From the NCBI RefSeq assembly GCF_020889785.1, contig NZ_JACMYK010000040.1, positions 1-53,283 on the forward strand: a DNA stretch of 53,283 nucleotides. Direction: 5' to 3'. This DNA comes from Bradyrhizobium acaciae (GTDB lineage: Bacteria; Pseudomonadota; Alphaproteobacteria; Rhizobiales; Xanthobacteraceae). The notes under the pieces were generated by a model, which had not been told where the DNA came from, made no database searches, and saw nothing but the letters and a program-made list of their open reading frames with translations. How positions within the stretch are numbered: the first letter of the stretch is position 1; the number at the start of each line of letters is the position of its first letter. Position numbers and translations under genes: made by a program. Of this stretch, positions 1 through 8,765 are shown piece after piece.

Positions 1-2962
1 CCAGTTGCGGCTCGGCCGGCGCTTCCGCGGCGGGAGCGGCCTCGGCGGCAGCTTCAGCCGGCGCAGCGTCAGCGCTTGCGGTCTCCGCCGGCGCTTCGGC
101 AACAGCCGCAGCGGCTTCCAGGGCAGGCTCGGCTGCGGCTTCAGCAGCCGGCGCCTCAGCAGCGGGTTCTTCGACGGCAGCGGCAACCTCTGCCGCGGGC
201 TCATCCACCGGCGCGGCACGCTCGGCCACCGCATCCTGATGGGTCTCGACCACGACCGGCGTCGCCTCGCTGGCGGCGACCTCGGCAAAGCCGACATCGG
301 GCAGCAGGGCAGCCGACGGCGCGGGATCGCCGGACACCGGCTGATGATCCACCGCAGCCTCCGGCGCATCGGCAGTGACTTCGGCAGCCGCATCGACCGG
401 CGTGTCCACGGCGGCGTCGGATGTCGCCTCGACCGGCGGCGCAACGGCGGCAACCGTCTCGGTGGCCTCGGCCGGCGCGGCCTCGACGGGCTTCGGCGGC
501 AACGGCGGACGGCGGTCCATGCGATAGCCGAGCGCGCGCAGGATCGAGGCGAAATCCTCGCCGGCGGAGCCGGTCAGCGAGGTCATCGCCTGCGTCACGA
601 CGAAGCCGCGGCCGTCGAAGGCACCCGCGGGCTTCTCGCCCGGCGAGGTCTCGCGCCAGGCCAGCGCCGGGCGGATCAGATCGGCGAGCCGCTCCAGGAT
701 GTCGACGCGCACCGCGCGCTCGCCGCACTGGCGATAGCCGAGCACGCGATAGCCGTCGCGCGGCAGGGTCTTGTCGACCGGGAACGAGGTGCGGCCGCTG
801 GAGGCCAGATGCTGCACGGTCGACAGCGCAGCCATGTCGACATTGCTTTGCTTTTCGGCCCACAGCAGCGAAGCCAGCGAGCGCGCCGCGGGCTTCAAGA
901 GCTGCGGGAAATAGATGTGGTAGGCGCCGAACCGCACGCCGTATTTGCGCAGCGCCGCGCGCGACGGCTGGTCGAGATCCTTCATCTCGGTCGCGATCCT
1001 GCTGCGCTCGAGCACGCCGAGCGACTCGACCAGCTGGAAGGCGATGCCGCGGGCGATGCCCTGGAGATCCTCGGCCTTGGACAGTTCGAACAGCGGCCCG
1101 AGCAGCTTCTCGATATGCGTCTTGAGCCAGAGATCGAGCCTGGTCTGCACGGCCTCGCGCGAGGCGCCGGTCAGCCGCTCGTCGGAAATGATGCGCAGCC
1201 GCGGATGCAACGCGTCGTCGGCGGCCACGAGCTTGGCGACCGCATCGCCGGTCCAGCGGATGGTGCCGTCGGAAGTCAGCACGAACTGCTCGTCGGGGGC
1301 GGCGCCCAGTTTCTCGGCACGGGTATCGATCTCGCGCGCCAGCACCTGCTGGGCGGCGGCTTGCAGCGCCTTGGCGTCGCTGCCGGCCTCGGCCGCATCA
1401 GGTGCAAAGGTGAAACCATCGAGCCGGCCAATCACGTGGCCTTCCACGATCACTTCACCGGTCTTGCCAATTTCCGTATTCAAAACTGAGTTCTCCCGCA
1501 GGCGGCGCATCAATACACTGGTCCGCCTGTCAACGAAACGCTCCGTGAGCCGTTCATGCAGCGCATCGGATAATTTATTTTCGAGCTCGCGCGTGATCCC
1601 CTGCCAGTGGTCCGGGTCGTAGAGCCAGTCGGGCCGGTTGGCAACAAAGGTCCAGGTCCTAATCTGCGCGATCCGGCCCGATAGCGTGTCGATATCGCCA
1701 TCGGTCCGGTTGGCCTGGTCGACCTGGGCGGCAAACCATGCGTCAGGGATACGCCCCTTTTGCATCAGGAAGCCATACAGCGTGGTCACGAGTTCGGCAT
1801 GGGCGGCCGGCGACAGCTTTCGGTAGTCCGGAACCTGGCAGGCCTCCCACAGCCGCTCCACGGCCTTGGCGCCATGCGCGAATTCGCGCACCTCGGCGTC
1901 GCGTGCGACATGCTCGAGCACCCGCTGGTCCTCGGCGACCGGCGCTCGCGTCAGTGCCTCATGATTGGGCGCCTGCGCCAGCGACACCTGGAGCGCGCCG
2001 AGCGAGGAGAAATCCAACTTGGCGTTGCGCCATTGCAGCATCTTGACGCTGTCGAAGGTGTGGTTCTGCAGCGCATTGACGAGCTCCGGCTCGAACGGCG
2101 CGCAGCGGCCCGTGGTGCCGAAGGTGCCGTTGCGCGTCGCGCGCCCGGCGCGGCCGGCGATCTGGGCGAATTCGGCCGGCGTCAGCCGGCGGAACTGATA
2201 GCCGTCATACTTGCGGTCGGAGGCGAAGGCGACGTGATCGACGTCGAGATTGAGCCCCATGCCGACCGCGTCTGTCGCGACGAGGTAATCGACGTCGCCG
2301 TTCTGGAACATCGCAACCTGCGCGTTGCGCGTGCGCGGCGAAAGCGAGCCGAGCACGACGGCCGCGCCGCCATGCTGGCGGCGGATCAGCTCCGCGATCG
2401 CATAAACTTCATCCGCGGAGAACGCGACAATTGCCGTGCGGCGCGGCTGCCGCGTGATCTTGCGGTCGCCGGCGAATTCGAGCTGCGACAGTCTGGGACG
2501 CGTGACGATCGAGGCGCCCGGCAGCAGCCGCTCGATGATCGGCCGCATCGTCGCAGCCCCCAGCAGCAGCGTCTCGTCGCGACCGCGGCGATTGAGGATG
2601 CGGTCGGTGAACACATGCCCGCGTTCGAGATCGGCCGCGATCTGGATCTCGTCGACCGCAAGGAACGAGACATCGAGATCGCGCGGCATCGCCTCGACCG
2701 TCGAGACCCAGAAGCGCGGCGCCTTCGGCTTGATCTTCTCTTCGCCGGTAACCAGCGCGACGTTGTCGACGCCGGCGCGATCGACGATCTTGTTGTAGAC
2801 CTCGCGCGCGAGCAGCCGCAGCGGCAGCCCGATCAGACCCGACGAATGCGCCAGCATGCGCTCGATCGCGAGATGCGTCTTGCCGGTGTTGGTCGGCCCC
2901 AGCACCGCAGTGACGCCTGCGCCGGGCACGCGGTCATTTCCGAACGAAGTTGAGAAAACCAT
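1..2962 (-). CDS. SUV3-like superfamily 2 RNA/DNA helicase (3' end beyond window)
   Basis: The reading frame starts at an ATG at 2962 and stays open to the left edge, so only the N-terminal 987 or so codons are present. Near the N-terminus there is a Walker A, GPTNTGKT (residues 22-29), then a DEAD/DEAH-type box read as AVDEIQ. Helicase C motifs follow, including VATDAVGMGLNLDVDHVAF and QIAGRAGRATRNGTFG, the usual signature of mitochondrial SUV3-type and alphaproteobacterial 'helicase-related' proteins. The last 180 or so visible residues (DNA about 1-500) are very rich in Ala, Glu, Pro and Val, a low-complexity tail. In the family the enzyme unwinds RNA or RNA:DNA and is linked to RNA turnover; that role is inferred here. 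The gene is followed upstream by a repeat-rich spacer and DUF3108. Confidence 0.9.
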   Translation of the reverse strand, partial: MVFSTSFGNDRVPGAGVTAVLGPTNTGKTHLAIERMLAHSSGLIGLPLRLLAREVYNKIVDRAGVDNVALVTGEEKIKPKAPRFWVSTVEAMPRDLDVSFLAVDEIQIAADLERGHVFTDRILNRRGRDETLLLGAATMRPIIERLLPGASIVTRPRLSQLEFAGDRKITRQPRRTAIVAFSADEVYAIAELIRRQHGGAAVVLGSLSPRTRNAQVAMFQNGDVDYLVATDAVGMGLNLDVDHVAFASDRKYDGYQFRRLTPAEFAQIAGRAGRATRNGTFGTTGRCAPFEPELVNALQNHTFDSVKMLQWRNAKLDFSSLGALQVSLAQAPNHEALTRAPVAEDQRVLEHVARDAEVREFAHGAKAVERLWEACQVPDYRKLSPAAHAELVTTLYGFLMQKGRIPDAWFAAQVDQANRTDGDIDTLSGRIAQIRTWTFVANRPDWLYDPDHWQGITRELENKLSDALHERLTERFVDRRTSVLMRRLRENSVLNTEIGKTGEVIVEGHVIGRLDGFTFAPDAAEAGSDAKALQAAAQQVLAREIDTRAEKLGAAPDEQFVLTSDGTIRWTGDAVAKLVAADDALHPRLRIISDERLTGASREAVQTRLDLWLKTHIEKLLGPLFELSKAEDLQGIARGIAFQLVESLGVLERSRIATEMKDLDQPSRAALRKYGVRFGAYHIYFPQLLKPAARSLASLLWAEKQSNVDMAALSTVQHLASSGRTSFPVDKTLPRDGYRVLGYRQCGERAVRVDILERLADLIRPALAWRETSPGEKPAGAFDGRGFVVTQAMTSLTGSAGEDFASILRALGYRMDRRPPLPPKPVEAAPAEATETVAAVAPPVEATSDAAVDTPVDAAAEVTADAPEAAVDHQPVSGDPAPSAALLPDVGFAEVAASEATPVVVETHQDAVAERAAPVDEPAAEVAAAVEEPAAEAPAAEAAAEPALEAAAAVAEAPAETASADAAPAEAAAEAAPAAEAPAEPQL

Positions 2963-3720
2963 TTTTTGCAGGTGTTTCTTGAATTGTTGGCGAAACGCTC
3001 AATCCGTCATCCCGAGGGCTTGTGACGCATTGGCTTGCTCAGTGTCATCACCCGCGCATGCGGGTGATCCAGTATTCCAGAGACGGTCGTGCTTGAGCCG
3101 ATCGGCCGCGGCGTACTGGGTCGCCCGGTCAAGCCGGGCGACGACAACGGTGGATGAGGACAAAGCTTCACATCCTCTCAGGGTGACGGTTTGGCAGTGT
3201 GTTTCGCACCAGCAGAGTGTTTCGCAAAATCTGTCTCACAATGCGACGCTTCCTGTGCCGCCCTTAAGCTTCGGAACGAGTCCGGAACGAATCGCGGCCG
3301 AATCGCTGACTCTATTCCGGGCCTGAAACGTTCACCGCAACATCTCGGGTAGACCCTACGGCGGCGGCACTAGATCAAGTTTGAGAGGGCTCCACAAGCA
3401 GGGGATATGCGGACTGAATTCCTTAAATTCCAGAGGTAGCCGAGTCGAATCAGAAGCGGGCAAGAGTCAACTGGATTCCGGTGGCGTTTGTTTCATGCCG
3501 TTCGCCCGCGAAGCGCCTCCGAAGTACTCTCCCCTTGTGGGAGAAGGGAAGCCCCTCGCCGCGGGGCCAACTCTCAACCCGTCATCCTGAGGTGCGAGCG
3601 GAGCGAGCCTCGAAGGATGAATCGGCCGCATCGGGGGGCCGTGCATCCTTCGAGGCTCGCCAAAGAGGCTCGCACCTCAGGATGACGGGTCTGGCAGCGG
3701 CGGCCCCGCGAACGAAATCC
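2963..3720. other. Intergenic spacer with repeat fragments, no gene
   Basis: About 760 bases lie between the helicase start and the stop of the DUF3108 gene. I see no convincing coding frame. It contains mosaic palindromic repeat material: a segment near 3008-3190 with the phrases 'ccgtcatcc' and 'cagggtgacgg' typical of rhizobial intergenic repeats, a duplicated 'gtgtttcgca' at about 3198 and 3219, a piece 'ctccccttgtgggagaagg' near 3530, and a complete inverted repeat at 3579-3690, listed separately. The helicase promoter should lie in its left part, but I cannot place it confidently. Confidence 0.6.
3579..3690. repeat. BIME-like palindromic repeat, family B
   Basis: The left arm begins 'cgtcatcctgaggtgcgag', continues with 'cctcgaaggatg', and the right arm is its inverse, 'catccttcgaggctcgc' to 'cgcacctcaggatgacgg'. 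The two arms are about 40 bases each around a GC-rich centre, so the transcript would fold into a long hairpin. A relative lies at 38532-38634. Such elements are abundant non-coding repeats in Bradyrhizobium-like genomes. Confidence 0.8.
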
Positions 3721-4572
3721 CTACTGCGTCTTCGCCACGCGCGGCGGCGCGGCTGTCGTGACGAACGACGTCGCTTCCAGCATGGCCTGGCCGAGCGGGG
3801 TCGGGATCGTCATGCGGAACGGCACCAAGAGGCGGGTGCCGGCGATCGGCACGAAGGCGATCTCGATGTTGCGCTGGGCGGCGAGATATTTGATCACGGG
3901 GCGATCCGGGATGTAGCCCGAGATCGGCACGAAATAGAGCGCGCAGACCAGCGCCGGGCCGTGATAGCCGCGCTCGGCCTTGACGATCTCGACCCGCTTG
4001 AAATCCAGCTTCATGTCGTAGCGCATGCGGCCGTCGAACACGCCGGCGCCGGTGCGGCAGACATCCGGGCTCATCAATTCGGCATTGCCGGGCGCGCGCA
4101 GGAACGAGCCGGTCATCGGATCGAACACGTTCTTCTTCTGCGCGTCGGTCACCGGCAGGCGGTCGGCATCGACCGGCGGCTCCGGCTCGATCGCGGATTC
4201 CTTGATGCCGCCACCCGCGAGCACCATCCGGATCGTCTCGGATTTCTTCGAGGTGGTGGTGGTCGCGGTGTAGGACGAGGCCACCAGCGAGCCGTTGACG
4301 ACGCGGCCCTGCGAGGCGCCGGAGCCGCTTCCGCCGGAAAACGCCTTCAGGAGGCCCGCGGTGCCGCCCTGGGCGGTGGCGGAGAAGGTGTCGTCGCCGA
4401 TTTCGATGGTCCAGGTGCCCTTGCCGACCGGAATACCGGCGAGCGTCGCCTCATACTGGGCGTCGAGCCGCCCCTGGGCGCTGGCGCGCTCGGCGCAGAA
4501 CAGCAACAAGGCACCCGCGCACAGGCCGATCAGCCGGCCGAGCGGGGGCAAAATGGCAATGGCGGTGGTCAC
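3721..4572 (-). CDS. DUF3108 domain secreted protein
   Basis: This 283-residue protein has a hydrophobic N-terminal segment (about residues 5-32, ending near the SAQG sequence) that looks like a signal peptide. The mature protein reads as a DUF3108 beta-rich domain: 'YEATLAGIPVGKGTW' at its start and repeated short beta-strand patterns such as 'MRYDMKLDFKRVEIVKAE' and 'CALYFVPISGYIP'. DUF3108 proteins are periplasmic or outer-membrane-associated and of unknown biochemical function. The gene is divergent from rpmB, and the neighbourhood (helicase, DUF3108, L28) matches what I know of Bradyrhizobiaceae. The ATG at 4572 gives the signal peptide directly, so I kept it. Confidence 0.85.
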   Translation of the reverse strand: MTTAIAILPPLGRLIGLCAGALLLFCAERASAQGRLDAQYEATLAGIPVGKGTWTIEIGDDTFSATAQGGTAGLLKAFSGGSGSGASQGRVVNGSLVASSYTATTTTSKKSETIRMVLAGGGIKESAIEPEPPVDADRLPVTDAQKKNVFDPMTGSFLRAPGNAELMSPDVCRTGAGVFDGRMRYDMKLDFKRVEIVKAERGYHGPALVCALYFVPISGYIPDRPVIKYLAAQRNIEIAFVPIAGTRLLVPFRMTIPTPLGQAMLEATSFVTTAAPPRVAKTQ

Positions 4573-4905
4573 TTAACCTACCTGACGGTCCTGCTATCGG
4601 CGCTCTGGTCGTCGTCCATTGGGGCATTCAATTCGGCCGGACAACGCGCGCATCTCTTATGGAACCAAGACTTGCAGCCGAATACGCCCTTTATATGGTT
4701 GCCATATCCGGCGTTAAGTGGCTGGAAGACCTTATGAACCGGCATTCTCCGGTACCGCCATGCGCCGATATAATCTTGACGCTTGGGTGATCTGCCCCTA
4801 TACACCCGCGGTTCCTGGAAAATGGACGCGAATTCAAAACCCCCGCGCGGGCCGTGTGATTGCACGCCTGGCAGAGCGGCGGGGATGCAATAAGGATTTT
4901 GTAAG
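4573..4905. other. Divergent intergenic region, DUF3108 / rpmB
   Basis: This stretch of 333 bases holds the start region of the DUF3108 gene on one strand and the rpmB promoter and leader on the other. I see no additional gene with a usable ribosome site. The rpmB promoter at 4775-4803 is listed separately. Confidence 0.6.
4775..4803 (+). promoter_or_regulatory. Rhizobial-type housekeeping promoter for rpmB
   Basis: The -35 element CTTGAC (4775-4780) is separated by 17 bases from a -10 element CTATAC (4798-4803). This matches the alphaproteobacterial vegetative consensus CTTGAC-N17-CTATAT except for the last base. It would give a leader of roughly 95 nucleotides before the L28 start codon. 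Confidence 0.7.
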
Positions 4906-5214
4906 ATGTCCCGGCGCTGCGAACTGACGGCCAAGGGCCCCCAGACGGGCCACAAGGTGAGCCACTCGAACATCAAGACCAAGCGGCGCTTCCTGCCGAA
5001 CCTGGCCAACGTGACCTTCATCTCGGATGCGCTCGGCCGCAACGTGCGCCTGCGCGTCTCGACCAACGCGCTGAAGAGCGTCGACCACAATGGCGGCCTC
5101 GACGCCTACCTGATCAAGGCCAAGGCCGACGTGCTCTCGCCCCGCGCCCTCGACCTGAAGCGCGCGATCGAGAAGAAGGTCGGCAAGCCGGCCCCGGTGA
5201 AGAAGGCGAGCTGA
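4906..5214 (+). CDS. rpmB: 50S ribosomal protein L28
   Basis: This 102-residue basic protein opens MSRRCELTAKGPQTGHKVSH, continues with the N-K-R-R-F-L-P-N-L segment and ends in a lysine-rich tail, the standard alphaproteobacterial L28. It binds 23S rRNA in the large subunit. The gene stands alone between a strong promoter and a strong intrinsic terminator, so it is a monocistronic unit. Length and start match the family. Confidence 0.98.
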   Translation: MSRRCELTAKGPQTGHKVSHSNIKTKRRFLPNLANVTFISDALGRNVRLRVSTNALKSVDHNGGLDAYLIKAKADVLSPRALDLKRAIEKKVGKPAPVKKAS

Positions 5215-5251
5215 GCGAGACTGCGAGAGCGGAATTCGCGGAGAGTTTTGA

Positions 5252-5280
5252 ACGGCCGGGTCGATGACCCGGCCGTTTTT
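5252..5280 (+). terminator. Intrinsic terminator of rpmB
   Basis: A perfect 11-bp stem, ACGGCCGGGTC (5252-5262) with GACCCGGCCGT (5266-5276), closes a 3-base loop and runs into a T tract (5276-5280). It sits 38 bases after the rpmB stop and marks the edge of the AT-richer cassette that follows. Confidence 0.9.
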
Positions 5281-5346
5281 GTTTCTCGCTTGCGTGTGAG
5301 CTGCAGCAGCTGGCCGCTCGAAGCGGTCCTCAAATGTTTTGGCCTG

Positions 5347-7074
5347 CTACTCGGCAGCCAGCATGATTTCATGCAGGTTGCCGATGCGATCCAAAACTGC
5401 GGAGTATTGATCTTTTTGCAGCAAACGCAGTTCATCGGTTAGGTGAATTCTCTTCGCGTCCTTGGGAATCACATCAGACCCAATGCCATCCAACGACAAT
5501 GTTCCCAAGATCAGTTGCTGCCCAGGAAGAACCCGTGAAAAGATGAATCGAAAGATGGCCGCAGCGTTATCTTTGTCTTGCTCTTGTTGCAGCGGAGAAT
5601 CGAGAACGAGGGGGCAAACGATCGAGGGATTAAAACTAGCCATGGTTTGAAGGAAGGCAAACTGCTGAGCTAGCAATGATCGCGGCAAGTCACTCCCTAG
5701 CGCGTTTGTCTTTATTTGCTTCTCATAGCTCTTATAGTCAGCTTCCGAAAGAACATTGACACTAAGAATGGCCAAGAATTCCTTCATGCGAGCCTGATAA
5801 AATTCGTTGATCTCCTTTCTGCGCTTGGCATCGACTTTTATGTCGCCGTCCAAATCGTCGATACGACTACGAACTTCCTGCTCTTTGGCGGCAAGGTCGT
5901 TTATGTCGTCGGAAAGAGAACTCACAATCTCCTTCATGCCTTCTGCCGCGACGAATTCTGCAAAGGTCACTTTGCTGCGCTGTCGCTTTAGCAACTCCTC
6001 GATTGGCGAGAGCTCAGCTGTAACTTGACCATACTTCAAATCGGCCGCTTTTTCCTTTTCACGGACGTCAACCAATTTCTTCTGCCGCTGATCGATCAGG
6101 CCATAGCAGTAATCGATGTCGTCGAGTATGCCGAAACGCTCAACAATGGAATTGGCGATCTCAGTTCCACATGTTGGGCAAGCGACAGGATCAGGCGTGT
6201 TCGGATCTTCTGCGAGTTCGTAGTCAGCGTCCAACTCCCGAATGGCTCGCCGAAGAACTACTATTTCATTCTCCAATCCGTGCCTCTCGTTTCTAACATT
6301 CTTCAGTTCTTGTGCTACTTCCTGCTGTCGTTCGTAAACTTTGTTGTATGCATCGACGAGCTCTTCCGCTTCCTTTCGGAAAACTGCGGGATCAATATCG
6401 ACCTGACGCGCCGCTTTTCTCCTTTGATAAGTCTCGCGAACTGTACAGAGAGTAGTCCGCTCCGCCTCCAAGCGCGCCTTTTCGTCGAACAATTCTACAA
6501 GTCGCTTCTTGGCATCATAATATGATTGAGGCCGAACCCCGAGGTGGTACTCGAGCATATTCTTTCGGTATGCGCTGAATTGCTGCAAGCCGTTAAACGA
6601 GGCCCAACTTTTAGCCCAACCCTCATCTTGATCGACATAAAATGGCAAAAAGTAAAACGCTGGCCCCGCAGGCCCTAGCTTTCCGTCCTCTGATCGCTCC
6701 AATTCGATACGGAAATTCAACAGAGGATTCAAAAACGAGGCGATTCCTCTTTCACCCGATATCCCGACGAATCTTCCGACGAGGTGCCCGCCCTGATCGA
6801 AGACGCCAAAGTATTTCTCATCTCGGAGAAGCGTGTACTCAGCTCCTTCGATTGAAAAGCGCAAGGCGTATATAGGCCTCGCTCTCTTCCAGACGGTGTT
6901 CTGCAGACCGGGAACATCAGCACCAAGCGCATGATATAAGCTCTTTATAAGAGTCGACTTGCCGACGTCATTCTCTCCGGTGAGTAGGTTTGTCGTTGGA
7001 CTGAACGTCTCCGCTCTCGCTGCCTTTTCGACCTTTGAGAGGATCAACACTTCTTTGAAGACCAGTCTTTTCAT
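5347..7074 (-). CDS. SMC/Rad50-like coiled-coil ATPase with CxxC hook (putative defence ATPase)
   Basis: This 575-residue protein begins with an ABC-type Walker A, GENDVGKST (residues 33-41), after a short beta-strand lead as in Rad50/RecF-like ATPases. Charged heptad-like stretches (about 185-285 and 325-435) form two coiled-coil arms around CPTCGTE, with C299 and C302 placed like the zinc hook of Rad50/SbcC. Near the C-terminus, VCPLVLDSPLQQEQD (487-500) is a Walker B with D492, followed by QQLILGTLS. A canonical LSGG signature is absent; LPRSLLAQQ (463-471) stands in the expected place. It resembles the ATPases of ABC three-component conflict systems (DUF3732/DUF2326-like) more than SbcC, but I cannot fix the family. 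It lies 41 bp downstream of the nuclease-domain gene on the same strand. Codon use is visibly AT-richer than in the neighbours, suggesting transfer. Confidence 0.8.
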   Translation of the reverse strand: MKRLVFKEVLILSKVEKAARAETFSPTTNLLTGENDVGKSTLIKSLYHALGADVPGLQNTVWKRARPIYALRFSIEGAEYTLLRDEKYFGVFDQGGHLVGRFVGISGERGIASFLNPLLNFRIELERSEDGKLGPAGPAFYFLPFYVDQDEGWAKSWASFNGLQQFSAYRKNMLEYHLGVRPQSYYDAKKRLVELFDEKARLEAERTTLCTVRETYQRRKAARQVDIDPAVFRKEAEELVDAYNKVYERQQEVAQELKNVRNERHGLENEIVVLRRAIRELDADYELAEDPNTPDPVACPTCGTEIANSIVERFGILDDIDYCYGLIDQRQKKLVDVREKEKAADLKYGQVTAELSPIEELLKRQRSKVTFAEFVAAEGMKEIVSSLSDDINDLAAKEQEVRSRIDDLDGDIKVDAKRRKEINEFYQARMKEFLAILSVNVLSEADYKSYEKQIKTNALGSDLPRSLLAQQFAFLQTMASFNPSIVCPLVLDSPLQQEQDKDNAAAIFRFIFSRVLPGQQLILGTLSLDGIGSDVIPKDAKRIHLTDELRLLQKDQYSAVLDRIGNLHEIMLAAE

Positions 7075-7115
7075 TGACGCGACCCTTGCGCAGGTTTCGG
7101 ATGAGTTGACGAAAC

Positions 7116-8168
7116 CTAGATTTCTTCATGATAAACCATCACGGTCAGAGCCGCTAAGTACGCACGATCGTTGTATGGCGCCGGCAGCCCTGGAAGCACC
7201 GCCTGCTCGGCTTCGCTAACGAACGTCGCGAGCGTGATTTCACCATTTTGGCAAAGAGACTCGAGGCTCAGCACGATCCTCGCGACTTCACGGTTCGTGG
7301 AGTCCGAGTAGTCGGCTGCAGCCTGAGGCATCCGCTTGTCCAATCTCATAAGGTCTTGCGAACTCCACCCAGCCTCCTTCAACTCACCAAAGACAAGAGC
7401 CATATTTGGCAACGTCTTCGGCTGCGAAGATATCAATGCGAGACTTTCGTCGATTGCTTGCTTCCCAATGCACTTCTTTGAAACTAGATCGTTGACGGTT
7501 TTCACCTTGTCGGAGTCGTAGTTGTTCTTGCGAACGATCTCGCTCTGCACCAACCTGACCCAGCTATGAACATTCAGACCGTGGTCCTCACCGAACTCTG
7601 TCTTAAATAGCTCCATTGCTTCGCCATGGAGATAGCTGTGCATCGACTCAATCGACACACCTGTGACGAGAAAGTGAAGGTTGTCGATATTCGCTTCGGA
7701 GAATTTCGATATCTCTGACGTCAGCTTTTCTTTGATCTTGTCACGGAAGGTAGGCGCAATGTCCTTTGCCGAGACACTCGTGTCAGCAAACTCAAACGCA
7801 ACATTTGAAACTAGGATGACTCTGATTGCGTGGCTTGAACACATCCCATCGAAGTTCTGAAACATCTTTCCGAGAATGGAATTTGCTTCCTTCCGCCTCG
7901 CCGTAAGATCAGAAAGCTTCCGTGGTTTTGCCGATTTTGAGGTCTTTACCTGAAAAAATTCAACGTTTGTTGGAGCGTCGCTTGGCGATAAGAAAACCGT
8001 GTCGTCATGAAATTCGAATGCCACAAGATAATCCGCGCTTTGCATATGTCTGCGGAGCATCTCGCAGAAAGCCCAACTTCTCTGATAGTCGAAACGAGAT
8101 GATGAGTCAGAGCCTGCAGTCTCACGTTGTGGTTTCTCGAGGAGTTCATCAAACAAGCTCTTCGCCAT
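7116..8168 (-). CDS. DUF4297 (Cap4-like) nuclease-domain protein
   Basis: This 350-residue protein has the DUF4297 N-terminal pattern: RETAGSDSSSRFDYQRSWA (15-33), then FEFHDD (51-56) and VEFFQVKTSK (69-78). The E70-x-x-Q73-x-K75 strand with an upstream acidic residue fits a PD-(D/E)xK endonuclease with a QxK variant, as in the dsDNA-cutting domain of Cap4. The remaining 230 residues are helical and unfamiliar, probably a sensing or partner-binding part. No CD-NTase, HerA or SIR2 gene is nearby; the only partner is the downstream SMC-like ATPase. Both are probably one operon, because a GAGG-type ribosome site precedes this ATG and only 41 bp separate the genes. By analogy the pair is probably a defence system in which the ATPase gates DNA degradation. 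The role is inferred, the domain call is fairly firm. Confidence 0.8.
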   Translation of the reverse strand: MAKSLFDELLEKPQRETAGSDSSSRFDYQRSWAFCEMLRRHMQSADYLVAFEFHDDTVFLSPSDAPTNVEFFQVKTSKSAKPRKLSDLTARRKEANSILGKMFQNFDGMCSSHAIRVILVSNVAFEFADTSVSAKDIAPTFRDKIKEKLTSEISKFSEANIDNLHFLVTGVSIESMHSYLHGEAMELFKTEFGEDHGLNVHSWVRLVQSEIVRKNNYDSDKVKTVNDLVSKKCIGKQAIDESLALISSQPKTLPNMALVFGELKEAGWSSQDLMRLDKRMPQAAADYSDSTNREVARIVLSLESLCQNGEITLATFVSEAEQAVLPGLPAPYNDRAYLAALTVMVYHEEI

Positions 8169-8219
8169 TCTAAGCCTCAGGTTATGAAAAAGGCTTTCTA
8201 CAACCTATTGGATTAAATG

Positions 8220-8480
8220 CTACCTCTCCTTTTGGCGATATCCTCGGCCCCGAGTAGTGCACTTCTGTACCCGCACTACAGGGATAGCTTCTTTCTTTCC
8301 GAAGATCATTGACCTTGCCGAAACGAGGCCACTCAGCCCTGCCAGTAGCTCAGCGGCCCCGGCGAACATATTCCGGAGGTCGCGCTGCAAATGAAGCGCG
8401 CCTCTAGCGCGGATGCAGCGCGCAAAACCGCCATGCGTGACACGCTCTAATTTATGTAATTTTTTCAAAGCGATACGCAT
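8220..8480 (-). CDS. Hypothetical 86-aa basic protein (doubtful)
   Basis: The frame opens MRIALKKLHKLERVTHGGF, is preceded by AAGGA with a 7-base spacer, and ends in a basic tail. I do not recognise the family. The frame contains both arms of an inverted repeat, which could mean non-coding origin. It runs in the same direction as, and ends 52 bp upstream of, the DUF4297 gene, so it could be a small leading member of that operon, or a remnant. No signal peptide or membrane segment is seen. Confidence 0.25.
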   Translation of the reverse strand: MRIALKKLHKLERVTHGGFARCIRARGALHLQRDLRNMFAGAAELLAGLSGLVSARSMIFGKKEAIPVVRVQKCTTRGRGYRQKER

Positions 8481-8765
8481 TGTCCAATCCTTGCAGGGCC
8501 CTGACGCCCTAGGGGTAGGGTCCCCCGCGAGATGCGAAAGCGTCTTGCGAATGTGGTGACAAGCAAGCCCAGTCTCGCCGGGAGAGCACGTATAAGCCGC
8601 AACCCATCTGCGCGGGGAACACCGGGATCGCCCGGCGCCCTGCGCCCACCAGCGAGTGTCAAGCTACCGCAAAACTCAGGACGATCGCGCCGCGAGAATG
8701 CATCTGCCCCCCTGACAGGTGAATCGATCTGGCTGATGCGTGCTCGCGACGAGGTGCGGGTGGAT

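Noticed and set aside
5..1489. 494-codon open frame on the plus strand opposite the helicase
   Set aside because: It is rich in Arg/Gly/Gln with no family pattern, and lies antisense to the helicase frame, which has clear motifs. High-GC sequence often leaves such shadows.
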